In this document: positions 43,367-52,075 of the stretch, piece after piece
Layout: the number at the start of each line of letters is the position of its first letter
Numbering within the stretch: the stretch's first letter is position 1
NCBI RefSeq assembly: GCF_030811455.1
Contig: NZ_JAUSQU010000001.1
Location: 8,122,001-8,186,000 of the forward strand
Length of the DNA stretch: 64,000 nucleotides
Source: Streptosporangium lutulentum
GTDB taxonomy: Bacteria > Actinomycetota > Actinomycetes > Streptosporangiales > Streptosporangiaceae
Reading direction: 5' to 3'
Translations under genes and position numbers: made by a program
The notes under the pieces: model-generated
What the model was told of the DNA's origin: nothing
Databases searched by the model: none
The model's input: only the letters and a program-made list of their open reading frames with translations

Positions 43367-43603
43367 ATGACCTTCTCGGAAGCCCCGCCCGAAACCGACG
43401 ACGAGATCCGGCGGTACGTCGGGATGGAGGTGATGGCCGCCAGGGTGGAGGCCGAGAGAGCCGGCTGGACCGTGGTGCGCCTACTTGAGGAGGGCATGTT
43501 CCGCACGATGGAGTATCAGCCGAACCGGCTCAACCTCACCACCGACGGGGCGATAGACGGTTCCACCGGAACCGGCACCGTGATCGAGGCCGACAACGGC
43601 TGA
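43367..43603 (+). CDS. I78-like peptidase inhibitor
   Basis: A 78-residue cytosolic protein. VEAERAGWTVVRLLEEGMF and TMEYQPNRLNLTTD match the core of the I78/potato-inhibitor-like family (GWxVRxxRPGxxxTMExRPxRLNxxxD). The end carries a Gly/Thr extension instead of the usual terminal strand. No signal peptide. Role inferred from family only. Confidence 0.7.
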   Translation: MTFSEAPPETDDEIRRYVGMEVMAARVEAERAGWTVVRLLEEGMFRTMEYQPNRLNLTTDGAIDGSTGTGTVIEADNG

Positions 43604-43835
43604 TGCGTGGCGGCGCCTTGGGCCAGGCAGGTTTTCTCGGCGGTACGGACGTCGCGGTCCGGCGGGTGCTCACCCTGTACGTCCTGCCGAGAGGCGGGGC
43701 GGCCGTTCGGGCCGCGGGCCCGTCCGCTGCCGGTGCGGAGAAGACGGCGGCCACCGCTCGGGCCGCCCGGTAACGCCTCACCCGCGTCGCGGAGCCCGCC
43801 GGCCGTCGTCACCGGGTCGACCACGGCCACGGATC

Positions 43836-43943
43836 TCACCGAAGCCGGATGACCCCCGTGCCCTCGGGTACGGCCGGCTCGGGGGCGTCAGAGGTGGACG
43901 GCAGGATCATGTCAACAATGACGCCGATTTCCTTGCCTGTCAT
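43836..43943 (-). CDS. Possible 35-residue peptide
   Basis: A short frame starting MTGKEIGVIVDMILPSTS, preceded by AAGGA five bases before the ATG. The second half is Pro/Glu/Ala-rich. No family recognised. The ribosome binding site is the only strong support; a RiPP-like or regulatory peptide is conceivable but unproven. Confidence 0.3.
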   Translation of the reverse strand: MTGKEIGVIVDMILPSTSDAPEPAVPEGTGVIRLR

Positions 43944-44262
43944 TTCCGTCCTTGTGGCTCCGCGTTGAAATCTCCGGGGAAACGCCGTCCGGCCTTTCGT
44001 CGGCGGTACGAATCCGCGGCTCGAAGGCACATGGCGGCCAGCCGGGGTGCGATGCCGTGTTTTTCTGATGAATGCCGATAATTGCATTTATATAGTTATG
44101 CGCCAAAAATAATGCTTTGCCTCCAAGTGGGGGATTTCATCTGATGTCGCGATTAGTCTGGGTGATGTTCGGCGCCGCATCGGCGTATCCCGAGACTTGG
44201 AACCGACGCTCGTCACCCCCGATCAATCGGGGCTCGACCCTCATCTCAGGGAGTGATCTCTG
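43944..44262. other. Intergenic, AT-rich centre
   Basis: About 320 bp. The segment 44055-44125 is AT-rich (poly-A/T runs, TATATAG) and probably contains the promoter of the secreted peptide gene downstream. No other feature seen. Confidence 0.4.
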
Positions 44263-44502
44263 ATGCTCAAGCATTTGATCTTCGCCATCACTCTGGCGGT
44301 GTCCACACTCCTCGTCACCGGAGCCGTCACCGGCGCCGCGCAGGCCTCCACACCAGGCGTCTGCGCGTCGGCCCACCACGTCACCCAGGCGGCGCCCCCG
44401 GACAGCCAATGCGTGACCAGGGCTGACGGCTGCTACTACTGCTACAGCTACAGAACCGGAAGCTGGGAGCGGCAGCATTGCGGCGGCGCCTCCGGTGAGT
44501 AG
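44263..44502 (+). CDS. Small secreted cysteine-containing peptide
   Basis: A 79-residue preprotein. Signal peptide of about 28 residues (LIFAITLAVSTLLVTGAVTG...AQA). The mature part holds six cysteines, including CYYCYSY. No family recognised. Good GGGAG ribosome binding site and a strong hairpin terminator 30 bp after the stop support it as a real single-gene unit. Confidence 0.75.
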   Translation: MLKHLIFAITLAVSTLLVTGAVTGAAQASTPGVCASAHHVTQAAPPDSQCVTRADGCYYCYSYRTGSWERQHCGGASGE

Positions 44503-44907
44503 CCACATCGGCGACCAACCTCGACGGACAACGGCGGCCCCGCGAGACGGTGTTTCGCGGGGCCGCCCCGCATTCCGGGATCGAACCGTACGACGTGACC
44601 GCACCCGACGAGGGGACGACTTCCCAGGGGTCCGGCTTCCCGAAATGCCGCCACTCACCTACCCCGATGAAGGGCCGGCCGCCGAAGCTGGGATTTTATA
44701 TATCGGCTCTGTGGATATCACGAGGAAATTCGGTGTCCCGATCATTCTCCCGGTCGCAGACGGCCTTGATCCGGAGCCGATCTGCTGGACTTGAGCCGTG
44801 GCAGGCGAGACGATCAGGCTCCTCTTCGCCACCTGCCACTTCGCAGACTCGCGCCGTCGATCACCCCGGAGCCGAATCGAGGGCCGGGCCAAAAGCAGTG
44901 CCAATCG
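44503..44907. other. Intergenic stretch after secreted peptide gene
   Basis: About 400 bp. Contains the terminator at 44533-44567. A moderately AT-rich stretch follows at 44690-44740. I see no supportable gene. Confidence 0.4.
44533..44567 (+). terminator. Hairpin terminator after secreted peptide gene
   Basis: GGCGGCCCCGCGA (44533-44545) pairs perfectly with TCGCGGGGCCGCC (44555-44567) over a 9-nt loop. Confidence 0.8.
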
Positions 44908-45297
44908 TCAGGCCAGTGCCAGGCATATTGCGAATGGCACGGGAATGAGCACGGCCGCGCCAAGCCATGCCGCTAGCCTTCGTCCACGCCGGAGCGGGAG
45001 GACCACGTCGATCACGACCACCAGTGCCAATGTGAATACGCCGGTCACCGCCAGGAGAAACATGATGGGACCCGCGTGGTCGAGGGTCGTGTAGTTGCAG
45101 TTGGTGAGACCAGGCTTGGTAAGGTCTTCCACGCTCTTGCAGTCCATCGGCATGTACTCGGTCAGCAGCCACCACACCAGATAGAGCGGCACGCTCGCGG
45201 GCACACCGAGTCCGAGGTTCGCCAAGACAGGCCCCCAGAGGCCACCTTTGGCTCGTTCCTTGCGCCGGGCATGTGCATCAGTCCCGTCCGCGGTCAT
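44908..45297 (-). CDS. Small membrane protein of unknown function
   Basis: A 129-residue protein with two or three membrane segments (VLANLGLGVPASVPLYLVWW, IMFLLAVTGVFTLALVVVI, AAWLGAAVLIPVPFAICLAL) and a short outside loop with two cysteines (MDCKSVEDL, LTNCNY). ATG at 45297 after GAGAGGAGCG. No family recognised. Confidence 0.75.
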   Translation of the reverse strand: MTADGTDAHARRKERAKGGLWGPVLANLGLGVPASVPLYLVWWLLTEYMPMDCKSVEDLTKPGLTNCNYTTLDHAGPIMFLLAVTGVFTLALVVVIDVVLPLRRGRRLAAWLGAAVLIPVPFAICLALA

Positions 45298-45473
45298 CGC
45301 CACGCTCCTCTCGTGCTTCCGCTGGCCTTCGAGGAAGGTCGGTACCACCTACGAACCCCTGGCTCGCCCATGACGATCGTCCGGTGTAGCGACCTGGGCT
45401 CTTTCGATCCGCCGATCAAGGCCGGCCGAGACCATTCCGCGCATGTTCTGAATCTTCGTGAGGTGCGGTTTCC

Positions 45474-46040
45474 TCACCGATGAGGGTCGAGATGATCGGT
45501 CGATCCGATGAGAGCGGGACCGGCGTACCGAGCGCGGGACAGGTGGACACCGGTGGCTCGTTCGGCAAGGGCAAGAACGCTGGAGACGGGGTTGTCGACG
45601 AATTGCGGCTCCTCGTCGTTGACGGGCATGCCGAGGTCGCTGACGTCGGCCCGGAGCAGGTCAGGGTCACCGCCCTCCCGGAAACAATAGCTGTACAGGC
45701 CAAAGGTGGTGATCGGCTGACCGTCGACGTAGTAGGCGAAACCATCGTTGTTGAGGGTCGCGCATACCGCGGCCGCTGCCGTTCCTGCGGACAGCAGCCC
45801 AACCCTGTGGAAGACGATCCCCGCCCAGCCGTGTTCGATCAGGACGGTTCCACCGCGGGCGGCATAGGCCGCGACGCCGAATCCGGACTCGCACGGAGTG
45901 CCTGGGGTGACGTTGATCCGTCGCAGGGCCTCTTCGGGAGACACGCTCTGCACGAAGCCCGCGTAGAGCCAAGTGCTGTCATCACCGTCGGTGAACTCCC
46001 GGTAGAGCCATTCATAGGCCGCCGCCGTCGCACCGCTCAT
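45474..46040 (-). CDS. DUF6461-like protein
   Basis: A 188-residue soluble protein. The N-terminal YEWLYREF...WLYAGFVQSVSPEEALRRI and the middle VLIEHGWAGIVF recall the DUF6461 family found in actinomycetes, whose function is unknown. ATG 46040 with AAGGAA upstream. Next to two unrelated small membrane-protein genes on the same strand. Confidence 0.7.
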   Translation of the reverse strand: MSGATAAAYEWLYREFTDGDDSTWLYAGFVQSVSPEEALRRINVTPGTPCESGFGVAAYAARGGTVLIEHGWAGIVFHRVGLLSAGTAAAAVCATLNNDGFAYYVDGQPITTFGLYSYCFREGGDPDLLRADVSDLGMPVNDEEPQFVDNPVSSVLALAERATGVHLSRARYAGPALIGSTDHLDPHR

Positions 46041-46090
46041 CCATGTTCCTTCCGCAAGGGCCGTATCGCGGTGATCATGACAGGAAGAAG

Positions 46091-46543
46091 TCACGGCGAA
46101 GGCGCTCGTTCGACGTGGGCTCGCCTTCGCCGAGAGATGATCAGTCCGACCACGCCGGCGGCGAAGAGGCAGATGCCCAGGTAGATGAGGGGATTGACGA
46201 ACGCGGGCACCAGGTCGACTCGCCCGCTCTCACCCAGACATTCGGTGTTGTGCAACGGCCACATGCTCGACGGTGCCGGTGAGTAGCCGTAGCCCTCCAG
46301 TCCGCATCGGTCCTCGGGATCGGCGAAGTCGAAAAAACCGCCCGACCACAGCCCGGATCCGTATATCGCCATCGCAACGCACGCGCCCGTGACGCTGAGC
46401 TTTCCCCAAAGCGTCGTTGCCCGTGGCTTGCGGCCTCGCGCCACGCCGACGACAGTGTGCGCCACCAGCACGACGGCGACGCCCAACAGCACCGGCGAGA
46501 AGAGCATGAGAAAGAACAGGGCGAGGAAGAGCGCGTCAAGCAT
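46091..46543 (-). CDS. Small membrane protein of unknown function
   Basis: A 150-residue protein with three membrane segments (1-30, 48-65, 112-135). The extracellular loop has two cysteines (DRCGLEGYGY and NTECLGE). The C-terminus is basic (SRRRRAHVE). No family recognised. Confidence 0.72.
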   Translation of the reverse strand: MLDALFLALFFLMLFSPVLLGVAVVLVAHTVVGVARGRKPRATTLWGKLSVTGACVAMAIYGSGLWSGGFFDFADPEDRCGLEGYGYSPAPSSMWPLHNTECLGESGRVDLVPAFVNPLIYLGICLFAAGVVGLIISRRRRAHVERAPSP

Positions 46544-46993
46544 GATGCTCGAAACGATACCGATGTCAGGCCCGTTCCTTCCGCGACATAGGTCCGGGCA
46601 CTGAGTACGGCGCCGCCCCGGAGCCTCGCCCTGTCTGTCTCCGGCTCAACGCCGGAGTGCACGATCCAACGGTGGCGGCACGAGGGGGACGTCCTCCTGC
46701 GGGCCGATCTCCAGTGTTCCCATCGTGCTGTCAGGGGGAACTGCGGTCGGCCACGCTGCCCGGTGGGCTGAGACCGAGGAGCAAACAGACCTGAGGTCGA
46801 AGTCCCCCGCGCGGCCAGATGGATAGCCGTACCTATCTAGGTTGTAATCCTAACTAGATGGCTTTACTCTTTAGATAGCGCCGCACGGACCGCTGCCTCT
46901 CGGCAGACAGGCATCTCGTGCGGGCCGGGGACAGGCTCTCCCGCAGCCAAGCCCTCGAACAACCGATATCCGCCACCCGCCAAGGAGAAGACC
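46544..46993. other. Intergenic region with AT-rich palindrome
   Basis: About 450 bp without a supportable gene. Its main feature is the ATCTAG/CTAGAT palindrome at 46835-46859 followed by an AT-rich run to 46880. Confidence 0.4.
46835..46859. promoter_or_regulatory. ATCTAG/CTAGAT operator candidate
   Basis: ATCTAG (46835-46840) and CTAGAT (46854-46859) are an inverted repeat with a 13-nt spacer, in AT-rich sequence 135 bp upstream of a small membrane-protein gene. Confidence 0.35.
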
Positions 46994-47200
46994 ATGGCCG
47001 CCCCCACCTCCCGCTCCGCCGTCGCGCTCCTCCCCTCCCTGGTCGCCGCGGAGACCGTGGTGATCGCCAGCGACCTCGGCGACGCCGTCCGCTACGGCCT
47101 CGGTGGCCTGGTCCTCGTCGCACTGGTCGCGGTCATCTACCAGCTCGGCCGTACCCGTCGCGTCAAGGGCGCAGGCGGCGCCACTTCGCCGACCGTCTGA
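46994..47200 (+). CDS. Small membrane protein
   Basis: A 68-residue protein with one strong membrane segment (YGLGGLVLVALVAVIYQLG) and a hydrophobic N-terminus. Good AAGGAGAAG ribosome binding site seven bases before ATG. No family recognised. It lies just before the integrase remnant and may belong to the same decayed element. Confidence 0.6.
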   Translation: MAAPTSRSAVALLPSLVAAETVVIASDLGDAVRYGLGGLVLVALVAVIYQLGRTRRVKGAGGATSPTV

Positions 47201-47262
47201 CGCGTCCTCCTCGTCCTGGGCTCGGCAGCGGTAAAAGGGCGGTCCGGCCTGCGCGTCGATCC

Positions 47263-47409
47263 AGGTGCGGGGCGACCGGAGTTCACGCTCCAGGGGTGGC
47301 GGAACGGGCGGGGCACGGTGTGGACGTGCTCCTGCGGGTCTACGCGAAATGCGTCGACGGCCAAGACGAGGTGGCGAACAAGCGGATCTTGGAAGCGCTC
47401 ACGCCGTGA
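47263..47409 (+). pseudogene. Tyrosine integrase remnant (C-terminus)
   Basis: The frame ending at 47409 encodes VAERAGHGVDVLLRVYAKCV and DGQDEVANKRI, the conserved C-terminal end of actinomycete tyrosine integrases (family pattern VAxxAGHSVxVLLxxYAKCxDGQ). It includes the catalytic Tyr in VYAKC and the preceding AGHG. The rest of the integrase, including R and HxxR motifs, is missing. It lies 260 bp from tRNA-Lys. Confidence 0.75.
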
Positions 47410-47616
47410 GATCCCTGATAGGTGGACAGAAAGAACCCCGGGCAACCCTCGGGGTCCTTCGTCATGTCGGCTCCCACAGCGTCGGAATCGTTCCATGAGC
47501 TTCCGAAACACTGGGGCTGACCTGGGAAAACGGGAGTTGGCCCATTCCGCGTACGTTCCGGGAACACTGGCAGACGGCTGCGTTTGACTGCGTCCAGCTG
47601 TATGGGCCGAGAAAGA

Positions 47617-47660
47617 TCGCCAGGAACAAAGGCCCAGGTCAGGGCCTTTGTTCCTGGCGA
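47617..47660 (-). terminator. Terminator of tRNA-Lys
   Basis: TCGCCAGGAACAAAGGCCC (47617-47635) pairs perfectly with GGGCCTTTGTTCCTGGCGA (47642-47660), a 19-bp stem over a 6-nt loop, just 5-8 bp beyond the 3' end of tRNA-Lys. Confidence 0.88.
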
Positions 47661-47667
47661 GAAGTGG

Positions 47668-47740
47668 TAGGGCGCCTGGGACTCGAACCCAGAACCTACG
47701 GATTAAAAGTCCGCAGCTCTAACCATTGAGCTAACGCCCC
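47668..47740 (-). tRNA. tRNA-Lys (TTT)
   Basis: A 73-nt cloverleaf on the minus strand with anticodon TTT in loop CTTTTAA. Acceptor pairs GGGGCGT/GCGCCCT include terminal G-T pairs. A CCA follows in the DNA (47667-47665). Confidence 0.95.
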
Positions 47741-47856
47741 GCAGGTGACAGCGTACCGAGAATAGTGTCCACTAACGCCCGTCGCCAGGCTTGTCGGTGG
47801 TCATCTGTTTGCGGAACGGCAGGTAGGGGGTGCGAACGGCTCCTAGAGTGGCAGCC

Positions 47857-48495
47857 ATGACGACATCGGGGCTTGAGTCGGCCCACAGTCCCAGCGTGTC
47901 CACGCGTCAAGGTTATGTCGTGGTCGACCTGGAGACCACCGGTTTCTCTCCGGCGAAGGGCGACCAGATCTGTGAGATCGCGCTGATCTCCATGAACCCC
48001 GACGGCACGGTCGCCGAGGAGTGGCATTCGCTGATCAACCCTCGCCGCAGCACGGGAGCCGTCCACGTCCACGGCATCACCAACGCCATGGTCGCCGGAG
48101 CGCCGGTGATCGAGGAGGTGCTGGACGAGATCTGGCGGCGGATCGCCGGCCGGGTCCTGGTGGCGCACAACGCCTCCTTCGATCTCCGCTTCCTCGGGGT
48201 TCTCCCCGGCAGCCACTGGGTGACCGAGACCCTGTGCACGCAGCGGCTCGCCCCTGACTTCCTGCCCGATGGGAAATGGACCCTCGCCGCCTGCTGCGAG
48301 CGTGCGGGGATCCCGTTCTCCAACGCCCATGCCGCGCTGGTCGACGCCCGGGCCGCGGCCGAGCTGCTCCGCTTCTACCTGGGAACGGGCGTCTCCTGGC
48401 AGGCGGAGCTGAGCAGGGCCGCGCACGCCTGCGACGACTGGCGCCCCTGCGGGCTGTCACAGCGCCCGGCCCGCGGGCGGCAGATCCGTCCGTAG
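47857..48495 (+). CDS. DEDDh 3'-5' exonuclease (DnaQ-like)
   Basis: A 212-residue exonuclease of the DNA polymerase III epsilon fold. Exo I VVDLETTG (Asp24, Glu26), Exo II VAHNASFDLRF, and Exo III HAALVDARAA. As a stand-alone domain it may act in repair or proofreading. ATG at 47857 keeps the N-terminus short. Confidence 0.92.
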   Translation: MTTSGLESAHSPSVSTRQGYVVVDLETTGFSPAKGDQICEIALISMNPDGTVAEEWHSLINPRRSTGAVHVHGITNAMVAGAPVIEEVLDEIWRRIAGRVLVAHNASFDLRFLGVLPGSHWVTETLCTQRLAPDFLPDGKWTLAACCERAGIPFSNAHAALVDARAAAELLRFYLGTGVSWQAELSRAAHACDDWRPCGLSQRPARGRQIRP

Positions 48496-48508
48496 GCGGG
48501 CGTGACCG

Positions 48509-49666
48509 TCAGCGATAGGCGGAGATGCCGGTCAGGGCCTCGCCGAGGACGAGAGTGTGGATCTCCTCGGTTCCCTCGTAGGTCAGGACGCTCTCCAGGT
48601 TGTTCATGTGCCGGATCACCGGATACTCCAGCGTGATGCCGTTGCCGCCCAGGATCGTGCGCGCCTGGCGGGCGATGTCCATGGCGGCGCGGACGTTGGC
48701 GAGCTTGCCGAAGCTGACCTGGCGGGGGGTGAGGGTGCCCGCGTCCTTCAGACGGCCCAGATGGAGCGCGGTGAGCTGGGACTGCCCCAGACCGACGTAC
48801 ATCCAGGCGAGCTTCTCCTGGGTCAACTGGAAGCCGCCGATGGGCCTGCCGAACTGGACGCGGGTCTTGGAGTATTCGAGGGCGGACTCCAGGCAGGCCC
48901 GCGCCGCGCCCACGACGCCCCACAGGATGCCGTAGCGGGCCTCGGACAGGCACGACAGCGGACCCTTCAGGCCACGGACCTCGGGCAGTACGGCTGACGC
49001 CGGAAGGCGGACGTCGTCGAAGTAGAGGGACGAGGTCACCGAGGCGCGGAGGGACATCTTCTTGTGGATCTCCGGCGCGGAGAAGCCCGGCGTGTCGGTG
49101 GGAACCACGAAACCGCGGATACCGTCGTCGGTCTGGGCCCAGACCACGGCGACGTCGGCGATGGAGCCGTTGGTGATCCACATCTTGGAGCCGTTGAGGA
49201 TCCAGTCGCCCGAGGGGTCCTGCTTGGCCTGGGTGCGCATGTTGGCGGGATCGGAGCCGTGGTCGGGCTCGGTCAGGCCGAAGCAGCCGATCGCCTCGCC
49301 CGCGGCCATCCGGGGCAGCCACTCCTCCTTCTGCTCCGCGGAGCCGTACTTCCAGATCGGGAACATCGCGAGCGAGCCCTGCACGGACACGAACGATCGC
49401 AGGCCGGAGTCGCCCGCCTCCAGCTCCCGGCAGGCCACGCCGTACGAGACGGCGTCCAGGCCCGCGCAGCCGTACCCCTGCAGGTGCATGCCCAGCACGC
49501 CGAGCGAGCCGAGCACCGGGCCCAGTTCGCGGGCGGGGAAGACCCCCTCCTCGAACCAGTCGCCCACGTGCGGGAGCACCCGGTCCGAGACGAACTCCTT
49601 GACGGTGTCACGGATGAGGCGCTGCTCCTCGGAAAGAGCGTCGTCGATGCGCAGGAGGTCGTCCAT
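48509..49666 (-). CDS. gcdH: Glutaryl-CoA dehydrogenase-like acyl-CoA dehydrogenase
   Basis: A 385-residue acyl-CoA dehydrogenase. The substrate-side arginine region GLRSFVSVQGSLAMFPI (Arg90) is characteristic of glutaryl-CoA dehydrogenase, and YEGTEEIHTLVLG supplies the catalytic Glu364. LTEPDHGSDP and WITNGS bind FAD. The reaction is oxidative decarboxylation of glutaryl-CoA to crotonyl-CoA in lysine/tryptophan catabolism. Single gene. Confidence 0.9.
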   Translation of the reverse strand: MDDLLRIDDALSEEQRLIRDTVKEFVSDRVLPHVGDWFEEGVFPARELGPVLGSLGVLGMHLQGYGCAGLDAVSYGVACRELEAGDSGLRSFVSVQGSLAMFPIWKYGSAEQKEEWLPRMAAGEAIGCFGLTEPDHGSDPANMRTQAKQDPSGDWILNGSKMWITNGSIADVAVVWAQTDDGIRGFVVPTDTPGFSAPEIHKKMSLRASVTSSLYFDDVRLPASAVLPEVRGLKGPLSCLSEARYGILWGVVGAARACLESALEYSKTRVQFGRPIGGFQLTQEKLAWMYVGLGQSQLTALHLGRLKDAGTLTPRQVSFGKLANVRAAMDIARQARTILGGNGITLEYPVIRHMNNLESVLTYEGTEEIHTLVLGEALTGISAYR

Positions 49667-49784
49667 GAGTGTTCCTTTCTTCGGCCACTGTCAGGGTATT
49701 GCCGAGGCTGGGGGAGGGAATGTCAGGGTCGTGCCAGGGGGAATCCCTATGTGATGGAGAGTTCTCGTCGGGCAGTCTGAAGAC

Positions 49785-50225
49785 ATGAACGAAAACGACT
49801 TCTCAGGCGTCAAGCAGCTCCGCAGGACCAGGGACGGACGGATCGTCGCAGGTGTGGCCTCCGGCCTCGGACGGTACATCGGAATCGACCCCAACATCAT
49901 CCGCGCGGCCCTCGCCGTCGCCACCTTCTTCGGCGGTCTCGGAGTGGGGATCTACGCGATCGGCTGGTTGCTCCTGCCGGACGAGAACAAGGACAGATCG
50001 ATCATCCAGGACCTGATCGACAAGAACAAGGACAACCCGGTCTGGCAGGACGCGAAGTCCAAGGCCGAGCAGGGCTGGGCCAAGGCCGAGGAGGGGTGGA
50101 ACAAGGCCACCACCCAGAACCGGGCCCCGCAGCACCCGTCCTACCAGGACGCGGCTCCGCAGTATTCGGACCCCACCCCGTACCGCACGGCGCCGCACGG
50201 CGGCGACTCCAAGCCCCAGGTGTGA
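49785..50225 (+). CDS. PspC domain protein
   Basis: A 146-residue protein. The PspC domain (LRRTRDGRIVAGVASGLGRYIGID) carries one or two membrane segments (AALAVATFFGGLGVGIYAIGW). The C-terminal half is a charged, coiled segment ending in a Pro/Gln/Tyr-rich tail. PspC proteins take part in envelope-stress responses. Confidence 0.92.
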   Translation: MNENDFSGVKQLRRTRDGRIVAGVASGLGRYIGIDPNIIRAALAVATFFGGLGVGIYAIGWLLLPDENKDRSIIQDLIDKNKDNPVWQDAKSKAEQGWAKAEEGWNKATTQNRAPQHPSYQDAAPQYSDPTPYRTAPHGGDSKPQV

Positions 50226-50226
50226 C

Positions 50227-51522
50227 TCAGGAGTTCGCCTCCGCGCGAACCTTTTCGATGATCTCCCCGCGGGACTTCCTCCAGAGCATGGCCAGCGCGG
50301 CGGCTACCAGCAGTCCGGCCGCGCCGGCCAGTGCGACCACGAGTTCGGGGCCGAGGGGATTGGCCGCGGCCCCGCCGACAAGGATGCCGACGCCCTGAGC
50401 GGCCAGCAGGCCTGACTGCACCAGCCCGAAGGCCTGGCCCCGCTGTTCGGCGGGCACGCACTGCACGAACGCGGCATTGGCCGCGAGCTGATAGGCACCA
50501 CCGACGCCGGATATGAACCACAGGATCAGAACGGCGATGAGCGGCGGCCGCATCGCGCACAGGATCAACGGCGCGCAGGTCAGCATCGCCATCCACCCCA
50601 TCGCGCGCAGCCGCTTTGATGGGGGGACGTAACGACTGAACAGGAACGCGCCGACGACGGTCCCGGTCGGCATGGCGCCCATCAGCAGACCGGCGATGAG
50701 CGAGATCTCCTCCGGATCATCGGTCAGCCTGGCGGCGTAAGGGGTCGCGAGCCCCTCGGGAAGCACGTAGAAGCCGCACAACCAGGCGAAGAGCACCAGC
50801 GTCCGCAGCCGAGGGTCGCCGAAGACCAGCTTGGCGCCGGTGTATGTCATGGTCCACATCGAGGGACCGCCGGCGTCGCTCCGAAGGGGCGCCGGGCGCC
50901 GCCGCACACCGGAGACGAGGATGAGCGCGGAGGCCATGAACGTGGCCGCGTCGAGTGCCAGCGCGCGGTACGGGCCCATCCCCATGATCAAGGCGCCGCC
51001 GAGGGCGAAGCCCAGCATCTGCGCACCCTGGTTGGTCATGTTCTGAAGCGCCGAACCCGCGACGTAGCGGTCGCCTTCGAGCAGTTCGGGCAGGAGCGCC
51101 GCGCGGGCGGCCGAGAACGGCGCGCTGAGCAGCACCACGCAGAAGACCAGCACGCACAGCGTGAGGAACTGGGTGCCGGGAATCGCCATGAGCGCGACCA
51201 TGACGGCGCGGAGCACATCGCAGATGATCATGATGCGTCGCCGGGGATAGCGGTCGGCGAGGCCCGCGAGCAGTGGCCCGCCGATGATCGGCGGCAGATA
51301 GGTCAGGGCGTAGACCGACGCCGTGGCCAGTGCCGAGTGCGTCCCTTCGAAGACGAGGACGGACAGCGCCACTCGTGAGAGTTGATCGCCGAGAAGTGAA
51401 AGCCCCTGGCCGATCCAGAGCGCGCGAAACTCCCTGATGGCGATGACCTCGCCGTAGGTCGCTTGGCGTTCCGCCGGACGGCGGTGCCGCCCGGGTAGCC
51501 GGCCGGATTTGATGGCCGCCAT
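50227..51522 (-). CDS. MFS transporter
   Basis: A 431-residue major facilitator, enterobactin-exporter-like (EntS/MFS_3 type). Twelve membrane segments; motif A region GPLLAGLADRYPRRRIMII. Substrate unknown. Convergent with the PspC gene with only one base between stops. Confidence 0.9.
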   Translation of the reverse strand: MAAIKSGRLPGRHRRPAERQATYGEVIAIREFRALWIGQGLSLLGDQLSRVALSVLVFEGTHSALATASVYALTYLPPIIGGPLLAGLADRYPRRRIMIICDVLRAVMVALMAIPGTQFLTLCVLVFCVVLLSAPFSAARAALLPELLEGDRYVAGSALQNMTNQGAQMLGFALGGALIMGMGPYRALALDAATFMASALILVSGVRRRPAPLRSDAGGPSMWTMTYTGAKLVFGDPRLRTLVLFAWLCGFYVLPEGLATPYAARLTDDPEEISLIAGLLMGAMPTGTVVGAFLFSRYVPPSKRLRAMGWMAMLTCAPLILCAMRPPLIAVLILWFISGVGGAYQLAANAAFVQCVPAEQRGQAFGLVQSGLLAAQGVGILVGGAAANPLGPELVVALAGAAGLLVAAALAMLWRKSRGEIIEKVRAEANS

Positions 51523-51690
51523 AGGACTCCGCTGAGCTCGCAGGCATATTGACTGAGGGTGTTCAGTGTGTAACCTACGGTGCCTGCTGGAAGGCCGACG
51601 CGCAACCGAAAGCGGTCAAGCGAATGCAAACTGTAGTCATAAGTGGAGATATTTCGGGCACTGCGGCGTTTGAGAGTTTTGCGAGCTTAG

Positions 51691-52041
51691 CTACCAGCCG
51701 AGTTGATGTAGACGGTCATCGTCGATGCCGAAATGGTGGGCTATCTCGTGGATTACCGTGATCTGCACTTCTCTCACGACGTCATCCTCGGTGTCGCAGA
51801 TTGAGCAGATCGGGTTGCGGTAGATCTCGATTCGGTCGGGTAACACTCCTGCGTACCAGTCGCCACGCTCGGTGAGCGGAATGCCCGTGTAAAGGCCCAG
51901 TAGATCCGGCTCGGGTGGGTCGTCCACGACGACCATCACCACGTTGTCCATGACTTTTGTCAGCTCAGAGGGGATCGTGTCCAGTGCTTCGGCCACGAGC
52001 TCTTCGAACTTTTCTCTCGAGACCTCGATCACACCCGTCAT
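51691..52041 (-). CDS. Metallopeptidase family protein (minimal zincin)
   Basis: A 116-residue minimal zincin-like protein (DUF1025 type) with the zinc motif HEIAHHFGI and a fixed aspartate after it (DDDRLHQLGW). YAGVLPDRIEIYRNPI is the conserved N-terminal strand. ATG at 52041, divergent from the metallophosphoesterase. Confidence 0.9.
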   Translation of the reverse strand: MTGVIEVSREKFEELVAEALDTIPSELTKVMDNVVMVVVDDPPEPDLLGLYTGIPLTERGDWYAGVLPDRIEIYRNPICSICDTEDDVVREVQITVIHEIAHHFGIDDDRLHQLGW

Positions 52042-52075
52042 TCTGCCCGGTGTTCCCGGGTAGAGGTGGAGGCGT

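Noticed and set aside
47435..47455. ACCCCG...CGGGGT hairpin after the integrase remnant
   Set aside because: Only six base pairs with a 9-nt loop; too weak to list as a terminator.
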